A stretch of DNA of 64,000 bases from Namhaeicola litoreus (GCF_042679565.1 NZ_JBHTMY010000002.1:1054001-1118000); one strand, 5' to 3'. Counted from the first letter of the stretch, positions 32,754 to 41,305 are shown. The notes: generated by a model not told the origin, from the letters alone. A program made the numbers and translations.

Positions 32754-33369
32754 TTCGCTTTTTGAACAATACGCCAGTTACGAAACGGCCGACATCATCC
32801 TAGAAATAGTGGCTGTTATTTTTGGATTTTTGTCTGTTTGGTTCTCGAAACAGAATAAAATATGGGTTTTCCCCACAGGGATGATCAGTACAGCCATTTT
32901 TGTTTATCTTTTATATAAATGGGATTTACTAGGAGATATGCTCATCAATGGCTATTATTTCATTATGAGCGTTTATGGTTGGTATATTTGGACAAGGAAA
33001 GTAGATGCGACTCATGTTACACCAATTTCCAGAACTTCACTCAAAGAAAAAAGGTGGTCTGTCCTAATTTTTGTTCTAACCTTAATTTTTGTTTTTTTCG
33101 TCTATAAAATCAATGATAAGTGGCATAGTTGGCCCGCTTATGTGGATACTTTTACAACAGCTATTTTCTTTGTAGGCATGTGGCTTATGGCGAAAAGAAA
33201 AATTGAGAATTGGATTTTCTGGATTATTGGAGATATTATCTCAGTACCACTATATCTCTATAAAGGTTTTGCATTTACCAGTTTTCAGTATTTTGTTTTT
33301 ACCTTTATCGCCATACTTGGATATCTGGCATGGAAAAAAGACTTACACAAAAGCCCGCAAACATTGTAA
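32737..33369 (+). CDS. PnuC/PnuT-family transporter
   Basis: The 210-residue membrane protein has seven or so hydrophobic helices and the family segment NGYYFIMSVYGWYIWTRK, with WSKQNKIWVFPTG and VPLYLYKG. PnuC carries nicotinamide riboside, and PnuT is the thiamine-specific relative. Here the thiamine-binding-like gene upstream and the riboswitch-controlled TonB receptor downstream favour thiamine, while the NadR-like kinase overlapping it by 40 bp would suit either substrate. I therefore leave the substrate open between thiamine and nicotinamide riboside. Confidence 0.88.
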   Translation: MIQLIDSLFEQYASYETADIILEIVAVIFGFLSVWFSKQNKIWVFPTGMISTAIFVYLLYKWDLLGDMLINGYYFIMSVYGWYIWTRKVDATHVTPISRTSLKEKRWSVLIFVLTLIFVFFVYKINDKWHSWPAYVDTFTTAIFFVGMWLMAKRKIENWIFWIIGDIISVPLYLYKGFAFTSFQYFVFTFIAILGYLAWKKDLHKSPQTL

Positions 33370-33929
33370 AAGTGGTTCTATTTGGACCCGAATCTACCGG
33401 TAAAACTACCTTGTCAGAATTACTGGCAATTCATTATAACACGGTTTGGGCGCCTGAATTTGCCAGAGATTATTTGCAGAATAAGTGGAACAATGAAAGA
33501 AAGACCTGCGAAGCAGAAGATCTTATACCCATTGCAATTGGGCAGATGGAATTGGAAAATAAATTGGCGAAAAAGGCGGATAAAGTGCTGATTTGCGACA
33601 CAGATCTTTTAGAAACGATGGTCTATTCTGAAGAGTATTATGGTGGATTTGTAAATCCTGATCTTGAAGAAGCAGCCTTAAAGAACAATTATGATCTTTA
33701 CTTGTTAACGTATATTGATACCCCGTGGGAAGCCGATGATCTTCGCGACAGACCTGAACAGCGAGAAGAGATGTTCCAAGCTTTTGAAAAAGCACTTCAA
33801 AAATACAATAGGCCTTACGTCAAGCTTACCGGGGGTATTAAAAAAAGACTTAAAGAGGCAGTGAGTGCCATCGATGATATTTTAGATCGCCGAGAAAATC
33901 TAGACCAGTATTCGCAGCATATTCATTAA
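33330..33929 (+). CDS. NadR-like P-loop kinase
   Basis: The 199-residue protein has a P-loop GPESTGKTT (residues 19-27), then FARDYLQNKWN and DTDLLETMVYSEEYYGG, the signature of the NadR ribosylnicotinamide-kinase domain. The NMN adenylyltransferase and repressor domains of full NadR are absent. It would phosphorylate the nucleoside brought in by the PnuC-type transporter and so trap it; a thiamine kinase role is an alternative given the context. The start at 33330 lies 40 bp inside the transporter gene. Confidence 0.88.
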   Translation: MEKRLTQKPANIVKVVLFGPESTGKTTLSELLAIHYNTVWAPEFARDYLQNKWNNERKTCEAEDLIPIAIGQMELENKLAKKADKVLICDTDLLETMVYSEEYYGGFVNPDLEEAALKNNYDLYLLTYIDTPWEADDLRDRPEQREEMFQAFEKALQKYNRPYVKLTGGIKKRLKEAVSAIDDILDRRENLDQYSQHIH

Positions 33930-33931
33930 AA

Positions 33932-34330
33932 ATGGATAGAGAAATCATTCTTAAAGAACTAAATTATTCAGCCGTTCGCTCTGGCGGACCGGGAGGCCAA
34001 CATGTGAATAAAGTGTCGTCAAAAGTGGTATTAAATTTTGATCTGATGAATTCTTTCGGTCTAAGCGATGATGAAAAATCTGTACTTCAAAAGAACTTAA
34101 AAAGTAAACTTTCCAAAGAAGGTTTACTCATTCTTACGAGCAATGATAGTCGGAGCCAACATAAAAATAAAGAATTGGTCACTGTAAAACTTTTTAAACT
34201 GCTGCAAAAGGCTTTACTAAAGCCAAAATCCAGAAGAACTACGAAACGCACAAAAACATCAATTCTAAAGCGTTTAGAGACCAAAAAGAAGCATGCCCAG
34301 ATCAAAAATTTGAGAAAAAAATTAGATTAA
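33932..34330 (+). CDS. arfB: Alternative ribosome-rescue factor ArfB (peptidyl-tRNA hydrolase)
   Basis: The 132-residue protein contains SGGPGGQHVNKVSS (GGQ at residues 21-23), followed by VVLNFDLMNSFGLSDDEK and a lysine/arginine-rich C-terminal tail (KSRRTTKRTKTSILKRL). The GGQ motif hydrolyses peptidyl-tRNA on stalled ribosomes, and the basic tail enters the empty mRNA channel. Length and tail match ArfB (YaeJ) rather than RF1/RF2. It is the last gene of the operon, 2 bp after the kinase gene. Confidence 0.93.
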   Translation: MDREIILKELNYSAVRSGGPGGQHVNKVSSKVVLNFDLMNSFGLSDDEKSVLQKNLKSKLSKEGLLILTSNDSRSQHKNKELVTVKLFKLLQKALLKPKSRRTTKRTKTSILKRLETKKKHAQIKNLRKKLD

Positions 34331-34360
34331 AAAAATAAATTTTTAAGTCGTTTTCTTTTG

Positions 34361-34368
34361 TACTTTTG
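34361..34368 (+). promoter_or_regulatory. Candidate -7 box for the TPP-riboswitch transcript
   Basis: TACTTTTG matches TAnnTTTG and lies 14 bp upstream of the riboswitch core, so transcription would start at the base of the aptamer. It supports a transcript separate from the arfB operon. Confidence 0.55.
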
Positions 34369-34382
34369 CCCAGTAATTTTTT

Positions 34383-34510
34383 AGGGGTGCTGAAATATTT
34401 TCGGCTGAGATAATACCCAATGAACCTGAACAGGTAATGCTGTTAAGGGACTATTCTCTCTGCGCCAACAAGGCAACACCCTTTTAAATTTTAGGAATTT
34501 GTAAAATTTT
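34383..34510 (+). promoter_or_regulatory. TPP (thiamine pyrophosphate) riboswitch
   Basis: The aptamer carries AGGGGTGC, GGCTGAGA (34403-34410), ATACCC, GAACCTGAACAGGTAATGC (34422-34440) and AAGGGA, the conserved THI-box elements in order. Downstream, ACAACACCCTTTT can pair with AGGGGTG of the aptamer, and AAATTTTA/TAAAATTT (34486-34509) forms an 8-bp hairpin just before the start at 34522. This could hide the start region, so control may be at translation. It sits only in front of the TonB receptor gene. Confidence 0.95.
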
Positions 34511-34521
34511 AAAGGTAAATC

Positions 34522-36690
34522 ATGAAAAAAATTATTGTTTGCTTCATCCTGTTTCAAACAACTGTTTGGGCACAAGACATGGCTGTATTAAAAGATACGG
34601 TACAGTTAGAAGAAGTTGTTGTAAAGGCTGTGCGGGTAGATGAAAAAGCTCCATTTGCACAATCTACCATCACGAAAAAAGAAATTGAAAAACGAAATTT
34701 AGGGCAAGACGTTCCTATTTTGATGAATTTTTTACCCTCTGTTGTAACCACTTCAGATGCCGGTGCAGGTGTAGGCTATACCGGAATTCGCGTGAGAGGT
34801 AGCGATGCAACCCGTGTAAACGTAACGATTAACGGAATACCTTATAACGATGCAGAATCACAAGGTACATTTTGGGTAAACATTTCAGACTTTGCTTCTT
34901 CGGTAGAAGATTTACAATTGCAACGTGGGGTAGGAACCTCTACCAATGGGTCAGGTGCTTTTGGCGCGAGCTTGAATCTCTTGACGGAATCGATATCAAA
35001 TCGGGCGAATGCAGAGATCAATAGTAGTTTTGGTTCTTTTAACACCTTCAAGCATAATGTAAAGTTCAGCACCGGACTTATAGGAAACCATTTTGAATTG
35101 GCAGGTAGACTTTCAGTGATTACCTCAGATGGATACATAGACAGAGCAAGTTCAGACCTGAAATCGTATTTTCTTCAGGGCGCTTATAAAGATGAAAACA
35201 CATTGATCAAAGCACTTACTTTTGGTGGTCATGAAATTACCTATCAGGCCTGGTATGGTATCGATGCAGAAACATTAAAAACAGATAGGAAGTTTAATTT
35301 TGCCGGTATTTATACTGATCAAAATGGAGAAACTCAATTCTATGATAATGAGGTAGATAATTATCAGCAAGATCATTTTCAATTACATTGGAGTGAAAAA
35401 GTAAATAATTATTGGTCTACAAATATTGGTTTAAACTATACTAAAGGAAAGGGATATTTTGAGCAGTATAAAGAAGATGAATCCTTGGAAGATTATGACA
35501 TAGATCCCATTTCAATTGGAGGTGAATCCATTGAAACTACAGACCTCATTAGACGGAGGTGGCTGGACAATGATTTTTACGTGATCAATGCCACAGGAAA
35601 CTATAATGATTCTAAGTTAGATCTTGTATTTGGTGGTTCTTATAGTCTTTACGATGGAGATCATTTTGGTGAAATTATCTGGGCGAGATTTGCAGGAGAT
35701 TCTGAGATAAGAGATCGTTATTACCAAGGTAATGGTACAAAGAAAGATTTTAGTGTATTCGCAAAAGCCACTTATAAAATAAGACAGAATTGGGCTGTTT
35801 ATGGTGATCTCCAAGAACGCTTCGTAAATTATAAAACAACAGGTCTGACTTCAGATAGAATAGCCTTGGTAGTAGATGAGAATTATGCTTTTTTTAATCC
35901 AAAATTTGGTACAACCTACGATATCAATAAAGAGCAAAATATATATTTTTCATACGCCAGAGCTAATCGGGAACCGAATAGAAATGATTTTGAAAACGGG
36001 GTAGAAAAACCTGAAAAACTAAATGACTTTGAACTTGGCTGGAGATTAAATAAGTCCAAAACCCAGATCAATGCAAATATTTATTACATGGCCTATGAGG
36101 ATCAATTGGTTTTAACCGGCGAGTTGGACGATGTAGGTAATCCCATAAGAACAAATTCAGGAGAAAGTTATAGATTGGGTTTTGAGCTGGATGCCAGGTT
36201 GAAGTTTTTAGATCATTGGACACTTATTCCAAGTTTAACCTTGAGTAGTAATAAAAACATTGATTTTGTAACTACCATTGATGGAGAAATCGTTGATTTA
36301 GGAAAAACAAATATTGCTTTTTCACCAGATGTTGTAGGGTCAAATATGTTGTTGTATCAACCTAATGAACAGTGGTATTTTGGTCTTCTCTCTAAATATG
36401 TAGGAGAACAATACATGGGGAATATAGATAGCGAAGGTTCTAAATTAGATAGTTATTTCATTAATGATCTCAACGTTGGGTATACCCTAAATGATTTTTG
36501 GATCTTTAAGTCGGTTGATTTTAACCTATTGGTCAATAATATCTTTAATGTAAAATATGTTTCAAACGGATATTTTTATACTTATGATGATACTTGGAGT
36601 AATCCGGGTGAAACAATAACCATTGAAGGAGCAGGATATTATCCGCAGGCCGAGATTAATTTTTTAGCCGGCTTGAGTTTAAAATTTTAA
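34522..36690 (+). CDS. TonB-dependent receptor, probably for thiamine
   Basis: The 722-residue protein has a signal peptide (MKKIIVCFILFQTTVWAQ), a plug domain (NFLPSVVTTSDAGAGVGYTGIRVRGSDATRVNVT) and a beta-barrel ending in LAGLSLKF with a terminal aromatic residue. Such receptors import scarce nutrients across the outer membrane using the TonB-ExbBD system. The TPP riboswitch directly before the start, and the thiamine-related transporter genes just upstream, argue that it imports thiamine or a precursor. No SusD-like partner is present, consistent with a small-molecule receptor. Confidence 0.92.
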   Translation: MKKIIVCFILFQTTVWAQDMAVLKDTVQLEEVVVKAVRVDEKAPFAQSTITKKEIEKRNLGQDVPILMNFLPSVVTTSDAGAGVGYTGIRVRGSDATRVNVTINGIPYNDAESQGTFWVNISDFASSVEDLQLQRGVGTSTNGSGAFGASLNLLTESISNRANAEINSSFGSFNTFKHNVKFSTGLIGNHFELAGRLSVITSDGYIDRASSDLKSYFLQGAYKDENTLIKALTFGGHEITYQAWYGIDAETLKTDRKFNFAGIYTDQNGETQFYDNEVDNYQQDHFQLHWSEKVNNYWSTNIGLNYTKGKGYFEQYKEDESLEDYDIDPISIGGESIETTDLIRRRWLDNDFYVINATGNYNDSKLDLVFGGSYSLYDGDHFGEIIWARFAGDSEIRDRYYQGNGTKKDFSVFAKATYKIRQNWAVYGDLQERFVNYKTTGLTSDRIALVVDENYAFFNPKFGTTYDINKEQNIYFSYARANREPNRNDFENGVEKPEKLNDFELGWRLNKSKTQINANIYYMAYEDQLVLTGELDDVGNPIRTNSGESYRLGFELDARLKFLDHWTLIPSLTLSSNKNIDFVTTIDGEIVDLGKTNIAFSPDVVGSNMLLYQPNEQWYFGLLSKYVGEQYMGNIDSEGSKLDSYFINDLNVGYTLNDFWIFKSVDFNLLVNNIFNVKYVSNGYFYTYDDTWSNPGETITIEGAGYYPQAEINFLAGLSLKF

Positions 36691-36691
36691 T

Positions 36692-36721
36692 AAGGAATAG
36701 AGGTTTAAACCTCTATTCCTT
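36692..36721. terminator. Perfect 30-nt palindrome, convergent terminator
   Basis: The 12-bp arms AAGGAATAGAGG and CCTCTATTCCTT flank the centre TTTAAA, so the sequence is its own reverse complement over 30 nt. It lies between the receptor gene (ends 36690) and the oppositely oriented oxidoreductase gene, and covers the last codons and stop of the latter. It probably ends transcription from both sides. Confidence 0.75.
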
Positions 36722-38012
36722 TCATCATTTTATTCCAATAAATATAAGGAAGAATATATTTTTTAAGAATCCAAAGGCGCCAATGCTCTTGAGATGAATC
36801 GGCTATAAACAGCTTCGACTTAATCATCGGATCGGGTTTAAACTCTTTGCTATAATCAAATTCTGCCAATACCATTTTTCCGTAACCCGTGACCAGAGGG
36901 CAAGATGAATATCCGTTGTATTCTTTTGCAGTTAGTTTTTTAGCATTGATCATTTCTAAAATATTAGCCACAACAACAGGAACTTGTTTTCTAATGGCTG
37001 CTCCTGTTTTAGCGGTTGGTAATTGTGCCGTATCACCAAGACCAAAAATGTTTGAAAATTGGGTGTGTTGCAAGGTTTTATCATTGACAGACAACCAACC
37101 CTCAGCAGTGGCTAATGGCGATTTGGCAATGAACTTGGGTGCAGCCTGAGGAGGTGCAAGATGCATCATGTCGAAATGAATTCCATATAAATTACCTTCG
37201 ATTTCTGTTTTTACATTTTTGTAATTATGTTGAATTTCTTTATCCAAGGTCTTGGTATCATCGTCAGACATAATTACGCAACCACCTGCAGTTAAATCTT
37301 TGTCTATTTCGTACCAGGCAATTTTTTTATGAGGATCTACTTTCACCAATTTATGAAAAAACCGCACGTTGATGTCTTTTCTATCCACCACCTCCATTAA
37401 AGTTTTTGCAATAGGTTTTACTGCAAAAATTACTCCACCAGGAAGGGCAAATATAATATCAGTTTTGTCTCTAACACCACTCTTTTTAAAATGCTCGTCA
37501 GCCAAATACATAATTTTTTGAGGCGCTCCTCCACACTTAATTGGGGTAGTTGGCATGGTAAACAGGGCAGTACCACCTTTAAAATTCTGAAGAACCTCCC
37601 AAGTATGTTGAGGATCTGTGTAGTTGCTACAAACAATTCCTTTATCCATGGCTTCTGTCAACCCTGGAACTAATTCGGGTGCCATTCTTAAACCAGGACA
37701 TACAACCAGAAAATCATAAGTGAATTCTTTACCTTCAGCAGTGATGACTTTATTCTGATCAGGAATAAATGTTTCGGCGTGTTCTTTAATCCATTTTACA
37801 CCCTCAGGTATCAGGGAACTCATTTCTCTTTCCGTCTTTTCAAAATCATAGGTATTAGCACCTACTAGGGTCCAAGCAGGTTGGTAGTAATGTTTTTCAG
37901 AAGGCTCTATTAAACCTATATCGACAAGTTTATTTTTTCTTTTTAATTGTGCTGCTACCATAATCCCAGCGGTTCCTCCGCCGATGATTAATACCTGATA
38001 ATGTGAAGACAT
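36705..38012 (-). CDS. sqr: Sulfide:quinone oxidoreductase
   Basis: The 435-residue flavoprotein starts VLIIGGGTAG (residues 7-16, FAD-binding) and has C128 (GIVCSNY), C160 (PIKCGGAPQK) and C361 (SSCPLVTGYGKM). Three cysteines in these positions match the catalytic pair and third conserved cysteine of SQR. FLVVCPGLRMAPELVPGL is the hallmark of the FCSD/SQR group. The enzyme oxidises sulfide, reduces quinone and releases persulfide or polysulfide. It ends an operon with thioredoxin, rhodanese and haem proteins. The lack of a signal peptide is usual for SQR. Confidence 0.88.
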   Translation of the reverse strand: MSSHYQVLIIGGGTAGIMVAAQLKRKNKLVDIGLIEPSEKHYYQPAWTLVGANTYDFEKTEREMSSLIPEGVKWIKEHAETFIPDQNKVITAEGKEFTYDFLVVCPGLRMAPELVPGLTEAMDKGIVCSNYTDPQHTWEVLQNFKGGTALFTMPTTPIKCGGAPQKIMYLADEHFKKSGVRDKTDIIFALPGGVIFAVKPIAKTLMEVVDRKDINVRFFHKLVKVDPHKKIAWYEIDKDLTAGGCVIMSDDDTKTLDKEIQHNYKNVKTEIEGNLYGIHFDMMHLAPPQAAPKFIAKSPLATAEGWLSVNDKTLQHTQFSNIFGLGDTAQLPTAKTGAAIRKQVPVVVANILEMINAKKLTAKEYNGYSSCPLVTGYGKMVLAEFDYSKEFKPDPMIKSKLFIADSSQEHWRLWILKKYILPYIYWNKMMKGIEV

Positions 38013-38017
38013 AACCT

Positions 38018-38224
38018 TTATTTTTTGATTTTACAGGTGTTAATTCCGAAGAGAGAGAATAACGGGCATACACCGGTTACTGCTGTTACTACCATGATAA
38101 GGGCTACAACATACAATAAGTAATTCCACGGACTTGCTACTGCGCATGTATAGGCGAAATAAAGTGCCACAACGGCTAATACATAGCGAATGATTTTATC
38201 TGTATTACCAACATTTTTTGTCAT
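38018..38224 (-). CDS. DUF2892 membrane protein (YgaP C-terminal-like)
   Basis: The 68-residue protein contains MTKNVGNTDKIIRYVLAV, two hydrophobic helices and GVCPLFSLFGINT, the DUF2892 signature. In YgaP this membrane part is joined to a rhodanese domain; here the rhodanese is encoded separately in the same operon. It may help move sulfane sulfur or sulfite across the membrane, but this is inference. The gene lies 5 bp upstream of sqr. Confidence 0.88.
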   Translation of the reverse strand: MTKNVGNTDKIIRYVLAVVALYFAYTCAVASPWNYLLYVVALIMVVTAVTGVCPLFSLFGINTCKIKK

Positions 38225-38239
38225 TTGTATAAATTTTAG

Positions 38240-38536
38240 TTAAACATATGCATTTAAAACAGAGATAAGTTCATTGGCCTGCATTACTCCTGATTGTCTC
38301 CAAGCAGACTGTCCATCTTTAAATAGAATCATTGTCGGTACACCTCTAATACCAAATTTTTGTGCTACTGCAGGATTCTGATCGATATCAATTTTAACAA
38401 TTTTGAGTTTTTCCTTATAATGATCTTTTACCTCCTTTAGTATAGGCGCCATCATTTTACATGGCCCACACCAATCCGCTTTAAAATCCACTAAAACGGG
38501 AGTTTTTTGACTGATGATATCATTAAAACTGGACAT
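38240..38536 (-). CDS. Thioredoxin
   Basis: The 98-residue cytoplasmic protein has WCGPCK (C23, C26), the GVPTMILF cis-proline loop and the usual thioredoxin length. It reduces disulfides or persulfides, so in this operon it probably handles the sulfane sulfur made by SQR and the rhodanese. It starts 2 bp after the HMA gene and is 15 bp before the DUF2892 gene. Confidence 0.92.
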   Translation of the reverse strand: MSSFNDIISQKTPVLVDFKADWCGPCKMMAPILKEVKDHYKEKLKIVKIDIDQNPAVAQKFGIRGVPTMILFKDGQSAWRQSGVMQANELISVLNAYV

Positions 38537-38538
38537 AG

Positions 38539-38814
38539 TTATACTTCTTTACTCATTCTTCCACTTGCACAACTTACAAACGATTTTGCTTTATGAAGGA
38601 TTGTATTCGATTCGTCTTCTGCGGGATAGCCCATTTGTGACAGTTTTTCTTTTACACTTTTTATTACTTCTTGATTCTCAGTATTTATGGTTACTAATGA
38701 TTTTTCTAAATCAACTTCTACATCTAACTGGTCGTTTAATCCTAAAAGACCTTTTTTGATGGAATTTGCGCAACCACCACATTTTAAATTAAGTATTTCA
38801 ATTGATGTTTTCAT
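38539..38814 (-). CDS. Heavy-metal-associated domain protein
   Basis: The 91-residue protein has the HMA metal-binding motif LKCGGCANSI (C12-x2-C15) on a ferredoxin-like fold. A further cysteine sits near the C-terminus (VSCASGRMSKEV). Such domains bind copper or other soft metals. Overlap with the preceding gene (17 bp) puts it in the sulfur operon; it could protect against copper-sulfide chemistry or supply metal, both inference. Confidence 0.85.
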   Translation of the reverse strand: MKTSIEILNLKCGGCANSIKKGLLGLNDQLDVEVDLEKSLVTINTENQEVIKSVKEKLSQMGYPAEDESNTILHKAKSFVSCASGRMSKEV

Positions 38815-39382
38815 GTATTTTTTCTTTAAATGTAACCTTCCAAACTCCTCGTAAATCTCCTGCTTGAAATCCTGTTGCGAGGTCGGTTGGATATATGTTT
38901 TTTATTATTGAGTCTGTTTCTTTATTCATTGTTATACCTACAACTCCATGACAAGTTAAACATTTTTCTTGAGTTAATATGGGGGCATAATACTTTACAA
39001 AACTGTCATTGCCATCTAATATGGGTTTCAATTCTTTGTTGTTTTGCATATCATTAAAAAAACGATTAATAATGTCTAAATCTTCAGATGAAGCCATATT
39101 GACAGAATTTCTGTTTTTATGTGAAATTCTCTGTACATCCGCATGGTAAATATCCGCGATTCTATCTGTGATGTCGATGGCATTTTCATTGCAAAAGGTC
39201 AAGGCGTGTTCTATACCACCTTCAGATAGTTTTTGAGTAAGTTGGGTGGTTAACTCTTTTCCTGCTGATTTAGTAATTTCTGCGCCTAATTCTTGGTAGG
39301 CTATTGTTTCTTGTTTTGACAGTTTTTTTTGACAACTGGTTAACAGGATCAGGAATGATAAAAATATGATTCCATTTTTCAT
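38798..39382 (-). CDS. DUF3365 (Tll0287-like) haem-binding lipoprotein
   Basis: The 194-residue protein starts with a lipoprotein signal (FLSFLILLTSC, lipobox cysteine C17) and has a c-type haem motif C141-L-T-C144-H145 in a DUF3365-like context (KYYAPILTQEKCLTCHG, then LATGFQAGDLRGVW). It would lie in the periplasm, anchored to a membrane, and bind one haem. In the sulfur operon it may act as an electron acceptor or redox sensor. It is 5 bp downstream of the rhodanese gene and overlaps the HMA gene. Confidence 0.85.
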   Translation of the reverse strand: MKNGIIFLSFLILLTSCQKKLSKQETIAYQELGAEITKSAGKELTTQLTQKLSEGGIEHALTFCNENAIDITDRIADIYHADVQRISHKNRNSVNMASSEDLDIINRFFNDMQNNKELKPILDGNDSFVKYYAPILTQEKCLTCHGVVGITMNKETDSIIKNIYPTDLATGFQAGDLRGVWKVTFKEKIHENIN

Positions 39383-39387
39383 TATTG

Positions 39388-39786
39388 TTATTTTTCTAAG
39401 GGTAAGTTAGCTCTCTGCCAAGAAATTATTCCGCCATTTAGGTCATAAACTTGAGAGAACCCACTTTCGGCAAGGATTTTAGCAGCTTTATTGCTTCTTG
39501 ATCCTATTTTGCAATACACATAGACTTTCTCATTTTTATTGAGTTTTTCTATTCGCGCCTTAAAATCAGAATCATTTACATTGATATTAATTGCATTTTG
39601 AATATGGCCACTTTCATATTCACCGGGAGTTCTTACATCAATGATCACTTCATTTTCTGTAGCTAGTCTAAAATCATCCACATTAACTTTTTGGATTTTT
39701 CCGTTGGAACTTTCACTGTTTTGTCCACAGCTGATCAAAACAAAAAATACAAATGTGAAAAAAGGAATAACTTTTAGTAATTTCAT
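39388..39786 (-). CDS. Rhodanese-domain lipoprotein
   Basis: The 132-residue product has a lipobox (VLISC, C20), then a single rhodanese domain: VIIDVRTPGEYESGHI and the active-site loop VYCKIGSRSNKA with C92. Rhodaneses carry sulfane sulfur on this cysteine. The protein is periplasmic, so it could handle persulfide or thiosulfate outside the cytoplasm. It heads the operon that ends with sqr; a terminator hairpin (39821-39840) separates it from the upstream gene. Confidence 0.9.
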   Translation of the reverse strand: MKLLKVIPFFTFVFFVLISCGQNSESSNGKIQKVNVDDFRLATENEVIIDVRTPGEYESGHIQNAININVNDSDFKARIEKLNKNEKVYVYCKIGSRSNKAAKILAESGFSQVYDLNGGIISWQRANLPLEK

Positions 39787-39816
39787 GATAGAGGTTTTTA
39801 ACTAAATAAAATTAAT

Positions 39817-39845
39817 AAAAAAGGAGGTATCTACCTCCTTTTTTT
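39817..39845 (-). terminator. Terminator hairpin after the persulfide dioxygenase-like gene
   Basis: AAGGAGGTA (39821-39829) pairs with TACCTCCTT (39832-39840), a 9-bp stem, followed on the minus strand by a T-run (from 39820 downward). A-run and T-run on both sides allow action in either direction. Confidence 0.8.
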
Positions 39846-39865
39846 GACATCTAAAAATCAATTAC

Positions 39866-41305
39866 CTATAACAGTGTTGTTGGACAAACATATTCGGAAA
39901 TAGGAGCATCGGTTTCTTTTATTTCTTTGAAACCACCCCTTACATCAAATACATTTTCAACACCATTTGCTTTAAATATTGACGCTGCGATTAATGATCT
40001 ATAACCAGAAGCACAATGCAGTACATAAGTTTTGTTTGGATTTATTTCCGCAAAATTTTGATGAATAAAATCAAGAGGGAAATTATCAACTCCAATAACA
40101 TGTTCAGACAAATACTCTGATTCTTTTCGAACATCCAATGGATTTTCTATTGACCCATCCGCCAATTGTTTTGCGAAAGCAATAGGAGATAATGAACCTA
40201 TCTTATCTACTTCGAAACCGTGATCTGTCCAATTTATTATTCCGCCAAACAAATAGCCCAAAGTATTATCGTATCCTACTCTTGAAAAACGAGTAACGAT
40301 TTCATTTACTCTATTTTCATCATCAGCGATAAAGATAATTTTTTGGTTGATGTTTTTGATTAAAGCTCCAACCCAAGGAGCAAAACTTCCGTCTAATCCA
40401 ATGAACCATGCACCAGGAACAGTTCCTGTTTCGGTGTAAGCTTCTTTCGTTCTCGTATCTATAACCAGAACATCCTTTTGCTCGCTCATTTCTTTGAACG
40501 TGGGAGGATCTAAAGGTGTAGTTCCTTTGTGTAAAACTTCATCAATACTGGTATTGATAGACTTGTTCATACGCACGTTATTTGGAAAATATTGTGGCGG
40601 TGGTTTTAGACCTGTTGTAACTTCTTTGATGAATTCTTCTTTGGTCATATCCGCTCTAAGCGCATAATTTGTCTTCTTTTGGTTACCTAAAGTATCAAAA
40701 GTTTCTGAACTCATATTTTTCCCACAAGCTGAACCTGCACCGTGATTCGGATAAACAATAATATCATCCGGTAAAGTCATAATTTTATTTCGAAGGGAAT
40801 CGAATAAATGACCTGCAAGATCTCTTTCGGTCATATCAGATTTTACGGCTAAGTCTGGTCTTCCAACATCTCCAATAAATAGACAATCACCTGTAAATAC
40901 ATAAGGCATCTTTCCATTTTTGTCTACCAAAACATAAGAGGAAGATTCCATGGTATGACCAGGCGTATGCAGTAACCTTAGCTTAACATCTCCAATTTTA
41001 AACTCTTCGCCGTCTTTTCCATTGTAGATTTCATATTCTGCTTTTGCATTTGGTCCAAATACAATGGTTGCACCTGTTTTTTGTGCTAAATCGTATTGTC
41101 CTGATACAAAATCTGCATGGAAATGTGTTAAAAATATATATTTTATTTCTGCCTTATCTGTTTCTGCCATTCTCAAATAAGGATCGGTTTCTCGAAGGGG
41201 ATCGATAATAGCGGCTTCTCCATTTGACTCGATGTAATAAGCCATCTCAGCCAAGCATCCTGTAAATAATTGTTCTACTTTCATATTTTTGTGATTTTTG
41301 TTCAT
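39866..41305 (-). CDS. MBL-fold hydrolase with two rhodanese domains, persulfide dioxygenase-like
   Basis: The frame starts at 41305; an internal ATG seven codons in (41284) opens MKVEQLFTGCLAEMAYYI and may be the true start. Residues 61-65 (HFHAD), H117, D140 and H188 make the metallo-beta-lactamase metal site, arranged as in ETHE1/persulfide dioxygenases. Two rhodanese domains follow: the first (about 275-365) lacks the active cysteine, the second has it (C431 in HCASGYRS). The enzyme class oxidises glutathione or protein persulfide to sulfite, so it links SQR to the sulfite-oxidising molybdoenzyme. A GTAAC-N4-GTTAC palindrome lies just upstream. Confidence 0.85.
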   Translation of the reverse strand: MNKNHKNMKVEQLFTGCLAEMAYYIESNGEAAIIDPLRETDPYLRMAETDKAEIKYIFLTHFHADFVSGQYDLAQKTGATIVFGPNAKAEYEIYNGKDGEEFKIGDVKLRLLHTPGHTMESSSYVLVDKNGKMPYVFTGDCLFIGDVGRPDLAVKSDMTERDLAGHLFDSLRNKIMTLPDDIIVYPNHGAGSACGKNMSSETFDTLGNQKKTNYALRADMTKEEFIKEVTTGLKPPPQYFPNNVRMNKSINTSIDEVLHKGTTPLDPPTFKEMSEQKDVLVIDTRTKEAYTETGTVPGAWFIGLDGSFAPWVGALIKNINQKIIFIADDENRVNEIVTRFSRVGYDNTLGYLFGGIINWTDHGFEVDKIGSLSPIAFAKQLADGSIENPLDVRKESEYLSEHVIGVDNFPLDFIHQNFAEINPNKTYVLHCASGYRSLIAASIFKANGVENVFDVRGGFKEIKETDAPISEYVCPTTLL

